Source: Aminobacter carboxidus (GTDB lineage Bacteria > Pseudomonadota > Alphaproteobacteria > Rhizobiales > Rhizobiaceae). From it: 64,000 nucleotides of DNA. Positions within the stretch are counted from its first letter, which is position 1. Each line of letters opens with the position of its first letter. This document shows, piece after piece, positions 19,634 to 27,849 of the stretch. The stretch spans positions 1,488,001 through 1,552,000 of the forward strand of contig NZ_JACZEP010000001.1 of NCBI RefSeq assembly GCF_014863355.1, given 5' to 3'. Made by a program: the position numbers and the translations under genes. Below the pieces are notes generated by a model. That model was not told the origin of the DNA, did not search any database, and was given only the letters and a program-made list of their open reading frames with translations.

Positions 19634-20830
19634 TCAGCTCTTGCCCAGCTTGCAGGCGCTCTTGTCGATCGAGCGGAAAGCCTGGTCGGCCGGGACTGTG
19701 GTCACGACTTTGAACACATCCTGCGCGTCTGCCGCTTCGCCGGGCGCGCGCACTTCGAGCAGTTGCATGTCGTGCGCAAGGCGGCCGTTGGGCATAAGCG
19801 TCGCGTTCTTGGCAAACAGGTCGTTGATCTTGCCGTCGCGCAGCTTGGCGAGCACCGCGGTCGGCTCGTCGGTGCCTGCGGCCTTGACGGCATTCAGGTA
19901 ATTAGTGGACGCGGAATAGGCGCCCGCCGCTACCCAGCCCGGCGCGTTGCCGGTTTTCTTCTGCATCTCTTCCTTGAAGTGCTTGGAAGCGTCGTCGGTG
20001 TTCCAGTACCAGGCAGCCGCGAACTGGATGCCCTTCAGCGCTTCGAGGCCGATTGCGCGCGCATCAGACTGGTGGAGCACTGTCAGCGCCACGCGCATGC
20101 CCTGGTCGATCAGGCCGAATTCCTGGACCTGCTTCAGCGCATTGACCAGTTCGGGACCGTTGACGGTCAGCGCCAAAACCTTGGCGCCCGATGCCTGCGC
20201 CTGCAGGATGTAGGACGAGAAGTCGGTAGTGCCGAGCGGCGCGCGCACCGAACCCAGAATCTTGCCACCCTCTTCCTCGACGGCGGTCTTAACGCCGGCT
20301 TCCAGCACCTTGCCGGCTTCATAGTCGGGCGACAGGATGAACCAGGTCTCGCCACCCGCCTTGAGCTGGGCGCTGACCGACGAGCGCACCTGCGAATAGG
20401 CGTCGTAGGCCCAGGCCAGGCCATAGCCATTGCAGTCGGCTTCGGTCATCTTGTCGGTCATCGGCGACACGAAGAAGCCGAGCTTCTTCTGCTCGCCGAG
20501 CAGGTTGTTGACCGAAAGCGCGATCGCCGAATTGGCGACGTCGAACAGAGCGTCGACATTGTCGCGCTCCAGCCATTCGCGGGCGATGGACAGTGCGATC
20601 TCGGGCTTGTTCTGGTGGTCGGCCGACACCAGCTCGATCGGCTTGCCCAGCACCTCGCCGCCGAAATCGGAGATGGCGAGCTTGACCGCCTCGGTCACTT
20701 CGGTGCCGCCGAGCGCGGAAAAGGACGAGCTCTGGTCGTTGAGCACGCCGAGCTTGACGCTGGCATCCTGTGCGGCGGCGGTCAGCGCGGTCGACAGCAG
20801 CAATGCTGCCGCAAGAATGGATTTTTTCAT
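19634..20830 (-). CDS. HAAT-type ABC transporter substrate-binding protein
   Basis: This 398-residue periplasmic binding protein has an N-terminal signal peptide (MKKSILAAALLLSTALTAAA, cleavage near AQDA). The mature part starts VKLGVLNDQSS and has the two-lobe peripla_BP_6 pattern. GGGGAGG precedes ATG 20830. It is the first gene of the operon with DUF1330, LivG, LivF, the fused permease and two SDRs. The short ligand-contact motifs do not look like a true leucine-binding protein. The regulon suggests an aromatic or alicyclic acid (inference). Confidence 0.93.
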   Translation of the reverse strand: MKKSILAAALLLSTALTAAAQDASVKLGVLNDQSSSFSALGGTEVTEAVKLAISDFGGEVLGKPIELVSADHQNKPEIALSIAREWLERDNVDALFDVANSAIALSVNNLLGEQKKLGFFVSPMTDKMTEADCNGYGLAWAYDAYSQVRSSVSAQLKAGGETWFILSPDYEAGKVLEAGVKTAVEEEGGKILGSVRAPLGTTDFSSYILQAQASGAKVLALTVNGPELVNALKQVQEFGLIDQGMRVALTVLHQSDARAIGLEALKGIQFAAAWYWNTDDASKHFKEEMQKKTGNAPGWVAAGAYSASTNYLNAVKAAGTDEPTAVLAKLRDGKINDLFAKNATLMPNGRLAHDMQLLEVRAPGEAADAQDVFKVVTTVPADQAFRSIDKSACKLGKS

Positions 20831-20963
20831 ATCATTCCTCCCCAGGAACGTAGGCTTTGCTGCCGGTCTGGATGCGCGCCGGCGCTCATATGCGCGCAAG
20901 GCCGCCACGCCCGTTGGCGCGGAGACTCCTCAAGGAGAAATCACAGGATGCGGCATGGCAGAA

Positions 20964-20983
20964 CATCGTCCATGCGGACTAGC
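20964..20983 (-). promoter_or_regulatory. island regulon element, copy 4
   Basis: Toward the binding-protein gene it reads GCTAGTCCGCATGGACGATG, with a perfect GTCC/GGAC dyad. It is 133 bp before ATG 20830. Confidence 0.6.
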
Positions 20984-21024
20984 GCATATGCTGGCACGGC
21001 TGGACCGCCTCGGCCTTCGCCTGG

Positions 21025-21044
21025 GCTAGTTCGTTTGCAGGATG
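21025..21044 (+). promoter_or_regulatory. island regulon element, copy 5 (weak)
   Basis: The plus strand reads GCTAGTTCGTTTGCAGGATG. It matches the element at about three quarters of positions and has the correct orientation, 32 bp before the GMC oxidoreductase ATG, but the dyad is degraded. Confidence 0.3.
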
Positions 21045-21076
21045 CAAGTTACCGGCCTCGCCTTCGACATCGCGGC

Positions 21077-22681
21077 ATGAGCGAATTCGATACAATCATC
21101 GTCGGCGCCGGGTCGGCCGGTTGCGTTCTGGCCAACAGGCTGAGCGAGGACCCGGGACATAGGGTGCTTGTCCTCGAGGCCGGACCATCAGACCTTCATC
21201 CCTTGATCCGGATGCCCCGGGGATGGGTCAAGCTGACCAGGCATCCGAAACGCTCCTGGAACTTTCCTGTCGAGCAGGAAGAGGGCCGGCCGGAAGCCGA
21301 GACATGGGCGCGCGGCCGCGGGCTTGGCGGATCGAGCTCGATCAACGGAATGCTCTATTGCCGGGGCGCGCCCGAGGACTACGACGGCTGGGCCGACTTC
21401 GGCGTCAAGGGCTGGAGCTGGACCGAGATGATGCCAGTCTTCCACAAGATCGAGAACCACCAGCTTGGTGGCAATACCATCAGGGGCGGCAATGGTCCCT
21501 TGCAGGTCAGCGTTCGTCCTCTAGCCGATCCTCTCGGCCAGGCGTTCCTCGACGCAGGCGCCTCGCTCGGCCTCGATCATCTCGACGATCTCAACGGCAT
21601 CAGGCGAGATGGCGTCGGCACCTACGCGCATACGGTCGACCACAAGGGGCGGCGCATGAGCGCGGCTCGCGCCTTCCTCCGACCGGCGATGCGGCGCAAG
21701 AACCTCGTCGTCCTCACCGGCGCGCAGGTCGGGCGCATCCTGTTCGAAGGCCGTCGAGCGGTCGGCGTCGAATATGTCGCGGGCGATCGCCAACGCACCG
21801 CGCGGGCGGAAAGCGAGGTCATCGTCGCCTGCGGCGCGATCCAGTCGCCGCAACTGCTGCAGGTTTCCGGTATCGGCCGCCCCGACGTTATGTTGTCAGC
21901 CGGGGTCGATACGATCGCCGACCTGCCGGGCGTCGGCCGCAACTTGGCCGAGCATCTTGTCGTGGCACTGCCCTATCGCCTTGCCGGAATGCATGGCCAC
22001 AACCCCAGGCTCAGCGGCCTGCGTTTGATTGGCGAGGTCATACGCTATTACCTCGCCGGCACAGGGCTTATGAGCTTCGGTGCGTCAGAAATGGGCGGGT
22101 TCGTCCGCTCCTCGCCTGACGTCGCCTTTCCGGACCTGCAACTGTCGTTGTCGCCCTACACCTTTGCCCGCGGGCTGCTGCAAGGCAGGCTGAATCTGGA
22201 GGACAAGCCCGGCATCACCATCATCGGCTACGCTTTGCGACCTGAAAGCCGCGGCGAGATCACGATCCGCACAGCCGAGATGCGCGACAAGCCTTCGATC
22301 CGGGCGAACTGGCTGGCGACCGAAAACGACCGGCGCACCGCCGTTGCCATGATGCGCATCATGCGCGACTTCGTGGCACAACCGGCCTTGCGACACTTCG
22401 TCAAGGAAGAGCTGTGGCCGGGCAAGGCCATTCAGACCGACGACGAGTTGTTGGCTGCCTTCCGCTCGACTTTCGTGTCGGGCCTGCACGCGGTCGGCAC
22501 CTGCCGCATGGGCACGGACGCAAACGCCGTGGTCGACGAGCGCCTGCGCGCCCGCGGCGTCAAAGGCCTGCGCGTCGTCGATGCCTCGGTGATCCCGGCG
22601 CCGATCTCTGGCAACACCAACGGCCCGGTCATGGCGCTGGCCTGGCGCGCGGCAGACCTGATCCTCGAAGAACGAGGATGA
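21077..22681 (+). CDS. GMC family oxidoreductase (choline dehydrogenase-like)
   Basis: The 534-residue flavoprotein has the FAD dinucleotide motif VGAGSAGCVLANRLSE at the N-terminus, GMC signature 1 (GRGLGGSSSINGMLYCRG), signature 2 around IQSPQLLQVSGIG, and the catalytic His in LHAVGTCRMG with a partner Asn in SGNTNGPVMALA. It oxidises an alcohol to an aldehyde or ketone, passing electrons to a quinone or oxygen. ATG 21077 has no clear Shine-Dalgarno sequence, and the frame remains open upstream, so the start is chosen from the conserved N-terminus. It is convergent with the SnoaL-like gene. Confidence 0.93.
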   Translation: MSEFDTIIVGAGSAGCVLANRLSEDPGHRVLVLEAGPSDLHPLIRMPRGWVKLTRHPKRSWNFPVEQEEGRPEAETWARGRGLGGSSSINGMLYCRGAPEDYDGWADFGVKGWSWTEMMPVFHKIENHQLGGNTIRGGNGPLQVSVRPLADPLGQAFLDAGASLGLDHLDDLNGIRRDGVGTYAHTVDHKGRRMSAARAFLRPAMRRKNLVVLTGAQVGRILFEGRRAVGVEYVAGDRQRTARAESEVIVACGAIQSPQLLQVSGIGRPDVMLSAGVDTIADLPGVGRNLAEHLVVALPYRLAGMHGHNPRLSGLRLIGEVIRYYLAGTGLMSFGASEMGGFVRSSPDVAFPDLQLSLSPYTFARGLLQGRLNLEDKPGITIIGYALRPESRGEITIRTAEMRDKPSIRANWLATENDRRTAVAMMRIMRDFVAQPALRHFVKEELWPGKAIQTDDELLAAFRSTFVSGLHAVGTCRMGTDANAVVDERLRARGVKGLRVVDASVIPAPISGNTNGPVMALAWRAADLILEERG

Positions 22682-22685
22682 ACTC

Positions 22686-23138
22686 TCAGAAATCGAAGAA
22701 TTCAGAGCGTGCGCTGCTGAACGCCTTTTCGAGGCGATGCACTATGCGCCAGCCGGTTTCAGTTTTGCGATAGCGCACGTCGTACCGGCCGCAAGCCGTG
22801 CGGCTCATGGTGTGGTTGGCCGCGATCCGGCCGATGGCGACGAACTGGAAATGCAGGTGCCCTGAGGCCTCGTCGCCATCGATGTCGAGCAATGGCAGGC
22901 CCGGTACATGTACGCCGGTGAATTTCGCGGTGAATTCCCGGCAGAAGGCCGACAGCTGGTCCCTGCCCTCCACCTTGAGCGGTGGACGATCACCAACCGC
23001 AGCGATCTCGAACACGCCATCTCCTGTGAAGACGTCGGCCCAGCCATTGCCGCCGCTGTCCCAGGCGCGGGCGTAACGCGCCTCCAGCGCGATAAGGTCG
23101 AGCATGGCCTCGGCGCGCGCCAGCCGTGCTTCCATCAT
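22686..23138 (-). CDS. SnoaL-like / NTF2-fold family protein
   Basis: The 150-residue protein has the NTF2-like cone fold pattern: a helical start (LDLIALEARYARAWDSG), WADVFTGDGVFEIAA, a middle KVEGRDQLSAFCREF, and a late GRYDVRYRKTETGWRIVHRLEKAF. Members include dehydratases, isomerases such as ketosteroid isomerase, and polyketide cyclases. It starts one base after the esterase stop and is surely cotranscribed. A role as isomerase or hydratase on an esterase product is inference. Confidence 0.8.
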   Translation of the reverse strand: MMEARLARAEAMLDLIALEARYARAWDSGGNGWADVFTGDGVFEIAAVGDRPPLKVEGRDQLSAFCREFTAKFTGVHVPGLPLLDIDGDEASGHLHFQFVAIGRIAANHTMSRTACGRYDVRYRKTETGWRIVHRLEKAFSSARSEFFDF

Positions 23139-23139
23139 C

Positions 23140-24081
23140 TCACCCCCTCACTGCAAATGCACCGCGCAGCCGCGCGCCGCCATGGTCGATGGCTTGGCGC
23201 GCTTTGCCGATCAGCCCAACCATGCTGGCAAAGCCGTGCGAGACGCCGTCATAGCGCCGCGCCTCGACATCGACGCCGGCCTCGGCCAACGCCATGCAGA
23301 AGGACTCGACCTCGCTGCGCAACGGGTCGAATTCGGCCATGGCGACCGTCGTCTGCGGCAGCTTTGCAAGATCGGCCGACCGCAGCAATGCGACGCGCGG
23401 ATCGGTCAACTCCTCCGGTTGGCCGACATATTGGCGCCAGTACCAGCGCATCATCTCGGCACTGAGGAACAGCGTTTGCGGGAAGGTTTTATAGGTTTGG
23501 CCAGAGGCCGTGGGGTCTGCGGCAGGATAAAACAACAAGAGGTGCCGCAGTATCCGGCGTACATCAGGCGACGCATGGAGTGACGCCGCCGCCGCCAGAT
23601 TGCCGCCCGCGCTGTCACCGGCCAGCGCCAGACGTTCCGGATCACAGCCCAATGCGGAGGCGTTGGCTGCGGCCCATTCAAGCGCAGCCAACGCATCTTC
23701 ATAGGCCGCCGGAAACTTGTGCTCGGGCGCCAGCCGGTAGTCGATCGACAGCACCGCGCAATCGCCCGCCTTGGCCAAGGCCCGGCAGAAATTGTCATGG
23801 GTTTCAAGCGAGCACAGCACGAACCCGCCGCCATGGCAGAAGACGAGCAGCGGCAGTCTCTTGCCCCCGCGCGGCTTGTAATGCCGTGCCGGAATAGCCC
23901 TTGCTCCACCGGCAATGCTGACGTCCTCGACCGAGGCCATCTCGGTACGCTCGGTTGGCCATCCCGCGGCATTCACGGCCGCGCGCAAGGCTGGAATGTC
24001 GACATTGGCCAGGTCGAGCGGTGGCCGCCTGGCGATGATTTCCGCTATCGCAGCAATATCCGCATCGAGCGCCATGTCCAT
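23140..24081 (-). CDS. alpha/beta hydrolase, HSL-type esterase/lipase
   Basis: The 313-residue hydrolase of the hormone-sensitive lipase family has the oxyanion motif HGGGF, nucleophile GDSAGG, catalytic Asp in EFDPLRSE and His in DGVSHGF. It is cytoplasmic, with no signal peptide. I chose ATG 24081 (MDMALDADIAA), which has GGGGAGG 6 bases upstream. An in-frame TTG at 24147 lies inside the regulatory element and is rejected. In this cluster it is the likely enzyme to open an ester or lactone before CoA activation (inference). Confidence 0.9.
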   Translation of the reverse strand: MDMALDADIAAIAEIIARRPPLDLANVDIPALRAAVNAAGWPTERTEMASVEDVSIAGGARAIPARHYKPRGGKRLPLLVFCHGGGFVLCSLETHDNFCRALAKAGDCAVLSIDYRLAPEHKFPAAYEDALAALEWAAANASALGCDPERLALAGDSAGGNLAAAASLHASPDVRRILRHLLLFYPAADPTASGQTYKTFPQTLFLSAEMMRWYWRQYVGQPEELTDPRVALLRSADLAKLPQTTVAMAEFDPLRSEVESFCMALAEAGVDVEARRYDGVSHGFASMVGLIGKARQAIDHGGARLRGAFAVRG

Positions 24082-24137
24082 CGCCAACCTCCCCGGCATT
24101 TTCTCCGCCGAATGAAGGACAGCCCTACGGTTCGTCG

Positions 24138-24157
24138 CATCGTTCAATCGGGTGAGC
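24138..24157 (-). promoter_or_regulatory. island regulon element, copy 6
   Basis: Toward the esterase gene it reads GCTCACCCGATTGAACGATG. It is 56 bp before ATG 24081. It belongs to the GCTCACCCGAT subtype, shared with copies 7, 9 and 10. Confidence 0.55.
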
Positions 24158-24161
24158 CCAC

Positions 24162-24192
24162 GAAAAAGGCGCCGCCGGATGCCGGCGACGCC
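24162..24192 (-). terminator. rho-independent terminator of the 24217 binding-protein gene
   Basis: On the minus strand an 11-bp GC-rich stem (one mismatch) with loop cat is followed by TTTTT at 24167-24163. It is nearly identical to the terminator at 26362-26391 after the paralogous gene. Confidence 0.75.
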
Positions 24193-24216
24193 TTCGCAGA
24201 CCAGCTGTTCTGCGGC

Positions 24217-25416
24217 TTACTGGGCGCAGTCGGCGCGCTCGACGAGGCCGTCCTCGCGTGGCTGGTCCGGGTTCTTGACGATCTTCAGACTGGTTGCAGG
24301 TGGCAGAAAATGGTTGCTTGTGCTGGCCGACAGCCTGCCAACTATGGTGTCGACCGTCTGGACGTTATTTTCCAGCCAGTCCGTCAGCGACGGTCCGTCG
24401 GTCTTGCCTGAGCCGTTCATCGCAGCAGCCAGCAGATAAGGCTGGATGTAATAGAGCTGAAGCGAAGCCGGCCCGCCGATACGTTCGAGCTCCGGGACAG
24501 CTGCCTTGGCGCGCTTGGTGTATTGCGCGAACAACGACCTGCCAAGCGGATCTCCATCGCAATAGGTCAGCCCTTCGAACTGCAGGCTATAGACCCCCTC
24601 GAATGGGTCGTGTCCGATGACGGTTGCGTTGCCCACGGCAGTCGTGGTCATTGTCGGGCTGGCCAGCACCGGCACATCCCAGCCGATATCCATCCGGTTT
24701 TCGAGGAACCTGCGGGCATCGTCTCCGGTCGAATTGATCAACACCAGGACTTCCGCTCCGGAACCGCGTAGCCCCAGCAATTGGGGCGTCATGTCTTCGG
24801 TGCGGAAGGTGAATTCTTGCACCCCAGAAGGTTCGACGCCTTTGTCCTTCATGTAGGGAACGATGTCGGCAATGGCCGATTTCGCCGCCCCGCCATTGTC
24901 GGAGATCAACCCGATCTTGCTGACCTTCAAGGTGTTGAGCGCATATTCGATGCTGGGAATGAGCTGGTTGGCACCGCGTGGCGAGGTGGTGAAATGATAT
25001 GGCGCCATTTCCACCGTGATCTGCGTCGACGCGGCGGTTGAAATCTGGGTCACCTTGCCCTCTGTGGTCACAGCAAGTGTCGGCACCGTTTCCTGGCTTG
25101 TCGCCGGGCCGAGCACAGCCTCCACCTTTTCGCTATCGACCAGGCGCCGCGCCTCGTTCAGGGCGTGTGTCGGATCGCTCATCGTGTCGGCCATCACCAG
25201 CTCGAGCTTCTTGCCCAGGACACCGCCCGACGCATTGATCTCGTCGATCGCCAGCCTCCAGGCGGTCTCGGCGATCTTGCCGATCGATGCCGCGCCTCCG
25301 GTGACCGACACCAGGCCGCCGATCCTGATGGTATCCTCGGCCTTGGCACTTCCGGCACCCAGCATCATTGTCCACAAAAGTGCGAGCACGGCTTTCCTAA
25401 AAGCGGTTCCAGGCAT
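24217..25416 (-). CDS. HAAT-type substrate-binding protein, paralogue A
   Basis: The 399-residue periplasmic binding protein has a signal peptide (hydrophobic LALLWTMMLGAG, cleavage near AKAED) and a peripla_BP_6 fold (IRIGGLVSVTGGAASIGK). ATG 25416 follows GGAGGAG at 5 bases. It is strikingly similar along its whole length to the protein at 26416-27624, sharing blocks such as LGKKLELVMADTMSDPTHA and EDGLVERADCA at the C-terminus. There are no permease genes beside it; it may feed one of the two importers in the island. It follows the SDR at 25520 by about 100 bp. Confidence 0.92.
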   Translation of the reverse strand: MPGTAFRKAVLALLWTMMLGAGSAKAEDTIRIGGLVSVTGGAASIGKIAETAWRLAIDEINASGGVLGKKLELVMADTMSDPTHALNEARRLVDSEKVEAVLGPATSQETVPTLAVTTEGKVTQISTAASTQITVEMAPYHFTTSPRGANQLIPSIEYALNTLKVSKIGLISDNGGAAKSAIADIVPYMKDKGVEPSGVQEFTFRTEDMTPQLLGLRGSGAEVLVLINSTGDDARRFLENRMDIGWDVPVLASPTMTTTAVGNATVIGHDPFEGVYSLQFEGLTYCDGDPLGRSLFAQYTKRAKAAVPELERIGGPASLQLYYIQPYLLAAAMNGSGKTDGPSLTDWLENNVQTVDTIVGRLSASTSNHFLPPATSLKIVKNPDQPREDGLVERADCAQ

Positions 25417-25519
25417 TGCAACTCCTCCAATTTGCATGATTGCGTCTACGACTTCCCCCACCCGGCAGCCCGTTGGCGTGCCGGTAAGTTCCCAAGATGT
25501 TTGTTGCTTGATGCTCTGT

Positions 25520-26284
25520 TCAGCGGGCCAGAAACCCGCCATCGACCGGCAGGCAGACGCCGTTGACGTAGGCGGCGGCTGGCGAGCACAGCCATACGAC
25601 GGCTTCCGCCAGATCGTTTGGCTGCCCGAAGCGCGATTGCGGGATCGTTGCCAATGCCGCTCGGCCAATATCGGCATTTTCGAAGAAGCGGCTGGTCATC
25701 GGCGTTTCGACGACACCTGGAGCAACCGCGTTGCAGCGGATGTTGCGTGCTGCATATTCCTCGCAGACCACCTTGGTAAGGCCCAGCACCCCATGCTTGG
25801 CCGCGACATAGGCCGCGATGTTGGGACTGCTGCGAAACCCCATGATCGAGCTCGTATTGACGATCACCCCGCCGCCGCTCTCCAGCATCAGCGGGAGCTC
25901 GTATTTGGTGCAGTAGAAAACGCCTGACAGATTGACATCCATGACCTTGCGCCAAACGTCGAGATCGTAGGTTGCGACATCGGCGCGGTCTGGTCCACCG
26001 CCAGAAATGCCGGCGTTGTTGAAAGCCATGTCGAGGCGGCCAAAACGCTTGCGTGTGGCCTCGACCATGTTTCGGCACTGCTCGGCTTCGCCAACGTTGG
26101 TCGAAACCGCGATCGCCGCGCCGCCCGCCTGGACAATTTCGTTGGCCAGGGCACGAATGCCGGCTTCATCCGTGTCGGCAAGCACGACCGACGCGCCCCG
26201 ACTGGCGAAGGCAAGTGCCGTGGCGCGGCCGATTCCGTTGGCAGCGCCAGTCACCAGCGCCACCTTGCCCTTCATTTCGGCCAT
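25520..26284 (-). CDS. SDR family oxidoreductase
   Basis: This 254-residue classical SDR has TGAANGIGR, an Asp after the second strand (VVLADTDEAG) favouring NAD, NNAGISGGG, Ser in NTSSIMG, Tyr-x3-Lys in AYVAAKHG, and CLPVDGGFLAR at the end. GGAGG lies 5 bases before ATG 26284. It is the first gene after a copy of the island element and is flanked by two paralogous binding-protein genes. It probably oxidises a secondary alcohol. Confidence 0.92.
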   Translation of the reverse strand: MAEMKGKVALVTGAANGIGRATALAFASRGASVVLADTDEAGIRALANEIVQAGGAAIAVSTNVGEAEQCRNMVEATRKRFGRLDMAFNNAGISGGGPDRADVATYDLDVWRKVMDVNLSGVFYCTKYELPLMLESGGGVIVNTSSIMGFRSSPNIAAYVAAKHGVLGLTKVVCEEYAARNIRCNAVAPGVVETPMTSRFFENADIGRAALATIPQSRFGQPNDLAEAVVWLCSPAAAYVNGVCLPVDGGFLAR

Positions 26285-26336
26285 CAATTCCTCCCTGATA
26301 CCTGGCTTCGATTGAAGCCAGCCAGGGGCGTTGCAG

Positions 26337-26356
26337 CATCGTTCGATCGGGTGAGC
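26337..26356 (-). promoter_or_regulatory. island regulon element, copy 7
   Basis: Toward the SDR gene it reads GCTCACCCGATCGAACGATG, 52 bp before ATG 26284. The adjoining bases up to the terminator are also shared with copy 6. Confidence 0.6.
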
Positions 26357-26361
26357 CGACG

Positions 26362-26391
26362 AAAAAGGCGCCGCCGGATACCGGCGGCGCC
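26362..26391 (-). terminator. rho-independent terminator of the 26416 binding-protein gene
   Basis: On the minus strand a perfect 11-bp stem (arms 26381-26391 and 26367-26377) with a 3-base loop is followed by TTTTT. Confidence 0.8.
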
Positions 26392-26415
26392 TTCGTAAGA
26401 TGAACCGTTCGCTGC

Positions 26416-27624
26416 CTACTTGGCGCAGTCAGCGCGTTCAACGAGGCCGTCCTCGCGCAACTGGTAGGGGTTCTTGACGACCTTGAGGCTTTCCACAGAC
26501 GGTAGGAAGTGGTTGTCGGCACTGGCCGCCAGCTTGCCCGTCAACGTCTTGATCTCGCTGGCATTGGCTTCGATCCAGGCGGCGACCGACTTGCCGTCGG
26601 TCTTGCCCGAGCCGTTCATGGCAGCGGCCAGGATGAAGGGCTGGATGTAGTAGGGCACCAGCGCAGAGGGGCCGCCCATGCGGTCGAGATCGGCGATGTC
26701 GGCCTTGGCCTTCTCGGCGAATTTGGCGAACGGCTTCTCGCCAAGCGCATCCCCCGGGCAGTAGGTCATGCCTTCGAACTGCACCGAATAGACGCCTTCG
26801 AACGGTTCGTTGCCGATGGTGGCGGCGTTGCCGACGGCGTAGTTGGTCATGGTCAAGCTCGCCAGCACCGGCACGTCCCAGCCGATGTCGTAGCGGTTTT
26901 CCAGCATCTTGCGGGCGTCGTCGCCGATCGAATTGATCAGAAGCACCGCCTCAGCTTCCGAGCTGCGCAGCGAAAACAGCTGCGGGGTCATGTCCTCGGT
27001 GCGGAAGGCAAATTCCTGCACGGCTACAGGCTCGACGCCCTTGGACTTCATGTAGTTGACGATGTCGGAAACAGCAGCTTTCGACATGCCGCCATTGTCG
27101 GAGATCAGCGCCAGCTTGGTCAGCTTCAGCATGTCGAGCGCATAGGCGATGTTGGGGATCATCTGGTTCTCGCCGATCGGCGAAGTCGAGAAATGATACG
27201 GGCCAACCTGCGGCGTCAGTTGCGTTGAGGCGGCGCTGGAAATCTGAGCGATGTTGGCCTCGGTGCCGATCGGCATCAGCGGCGTCGTTTCCTGGCTGGT
27301 CGCCGGGCCGACAACCGCCTGCACCTTCTCGCTTTCGATCAGGCGGCGCATTTCGCTTACGCCATGCGTCGGGTCTGTCATGGTGTCGGCGAGCACCAGT
27401 TCGACCTTCTTGCCCAAAATGCCACCGGCCGCATTGATATCGTCGACGGCGCGCTTCCACGCCACTTCGGCATTCTTGCCGATCGAGGCACCCGCGCCGG
27501 TCAGCGACATGATGCCGCCGATCTTGATAGTCTCCTCGGCCTGGGCAGTACTGATACCCGCCAGGGCGGTGAACGACATCAGGGCGGCGACGAGCGCGCG
27601 CCGGCTGCGAATGCTGGAAGTCAT
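26416..27624 (-). CDS. HAAT-type substrate-binding protein, paralogue B
   Basis: The 402-residue periplasmic binding protein has a signal peptide (RRALVAALMSFTALAGISTAQA) and mature start EETIKIGGIMSLTGAGASIGK. It is closely related to the protein at 24217-25416, including the paired Cys near YCPGD and at the C-terminus. ATG 27624 follows GGAGACC. It has its own element upstream and terminator downstream, so it is a single-gene unit. Separate regulation suggests a high level of binding protein for one of the two importers (inference). Confidence 0.92.
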   Translation of the reverse strand: MTSSIRSRRALVAALMSFTALAGISTAQAEETIKIGGIMSLTGAGASIGKNAEVAWKRAVDDINAAGGILGKKVELVLADTMTDPTHGVSEMRRLIESEKVQAVVGPATSQETTPLMPIGTEANIAQISSAASTQLTPQVGPYHFSTSPIGENQMIPNIAYALDMLKLTKLALISDNGGMSKAAVSDIVNYMKSKGVEPVAVQEFAFRTEDMTPQLFSLRSSEAEAVLLINSIGDDARKMLENRYDIGWDVPVLASLTMTNYAVGNAATIGNEPFEGVYSVQFEGMTYCPGDALGEKPFAKFAEKAKADIADLDRMGGPSALVPYYIQPFILAAAMNGSGKTDGKSVAAWIEANASEIKTLTGKLAASADNHFLPSVESLKVVKNPYQLREDGLVERADCAK

Positions 27625-27679
27625 AGTCTGGTCTCCACGGAAATCGATGCCGCCGTTTCGGCCTAACGCGATTGCCACA

Positions 27680-27699
27680 CATCGTCCATAAGGACCATT
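27680..27699 (-). promoter_or_regulatory. island regulon element, copy 8
   Basis: Toward the binding-protein gene it reads AATGGTCCTTATGGACGATG, with a perfect GTCC/GGAC dyad, 55 bp before ATG 27624. It lies back to back with copy 9. Confidence 0.55.
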
Positions 27700-27756
27700 G
27701 AATTGAGCCAGCGCGTTTCCGTTCTGGCCCAACAGGCGCCGACCTTGGGGAAACGC

Positions 27757-27776
27757 CCTCACCCGATCGAACGATG
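27757..27776 (+). promoter_or_regulatory. island regulon element, copy 9
   Basis: The plus strand reads CCTCACCCGATCGAACGATG, nearly the same as copy 7, 73 bp before GTG 27850 of the luciferase-like gene. Confidence 0.6.
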
Positions 27777-27849
27777 AACTTCCGGGGCTCCCACCTGAGA
27801 CTTGTGCCCATGCCGAGAAGGGCATTTGTCTCAAGCGGAGGAGCCTGCA

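Noticed and set aside
19367-21076. Long upstream extension of the plus-strand GMC gene
   Set aside because: The frame happens to lack stops across the antisense of the binding-protein gene. The conserved GMC start is at 21077.
24082-24147. N-terminal extension of the esterase from TTG 24147
   Set aside because: The TTG is inside the regulatory element, and ATG 24081 has a much better ribosome binding site.
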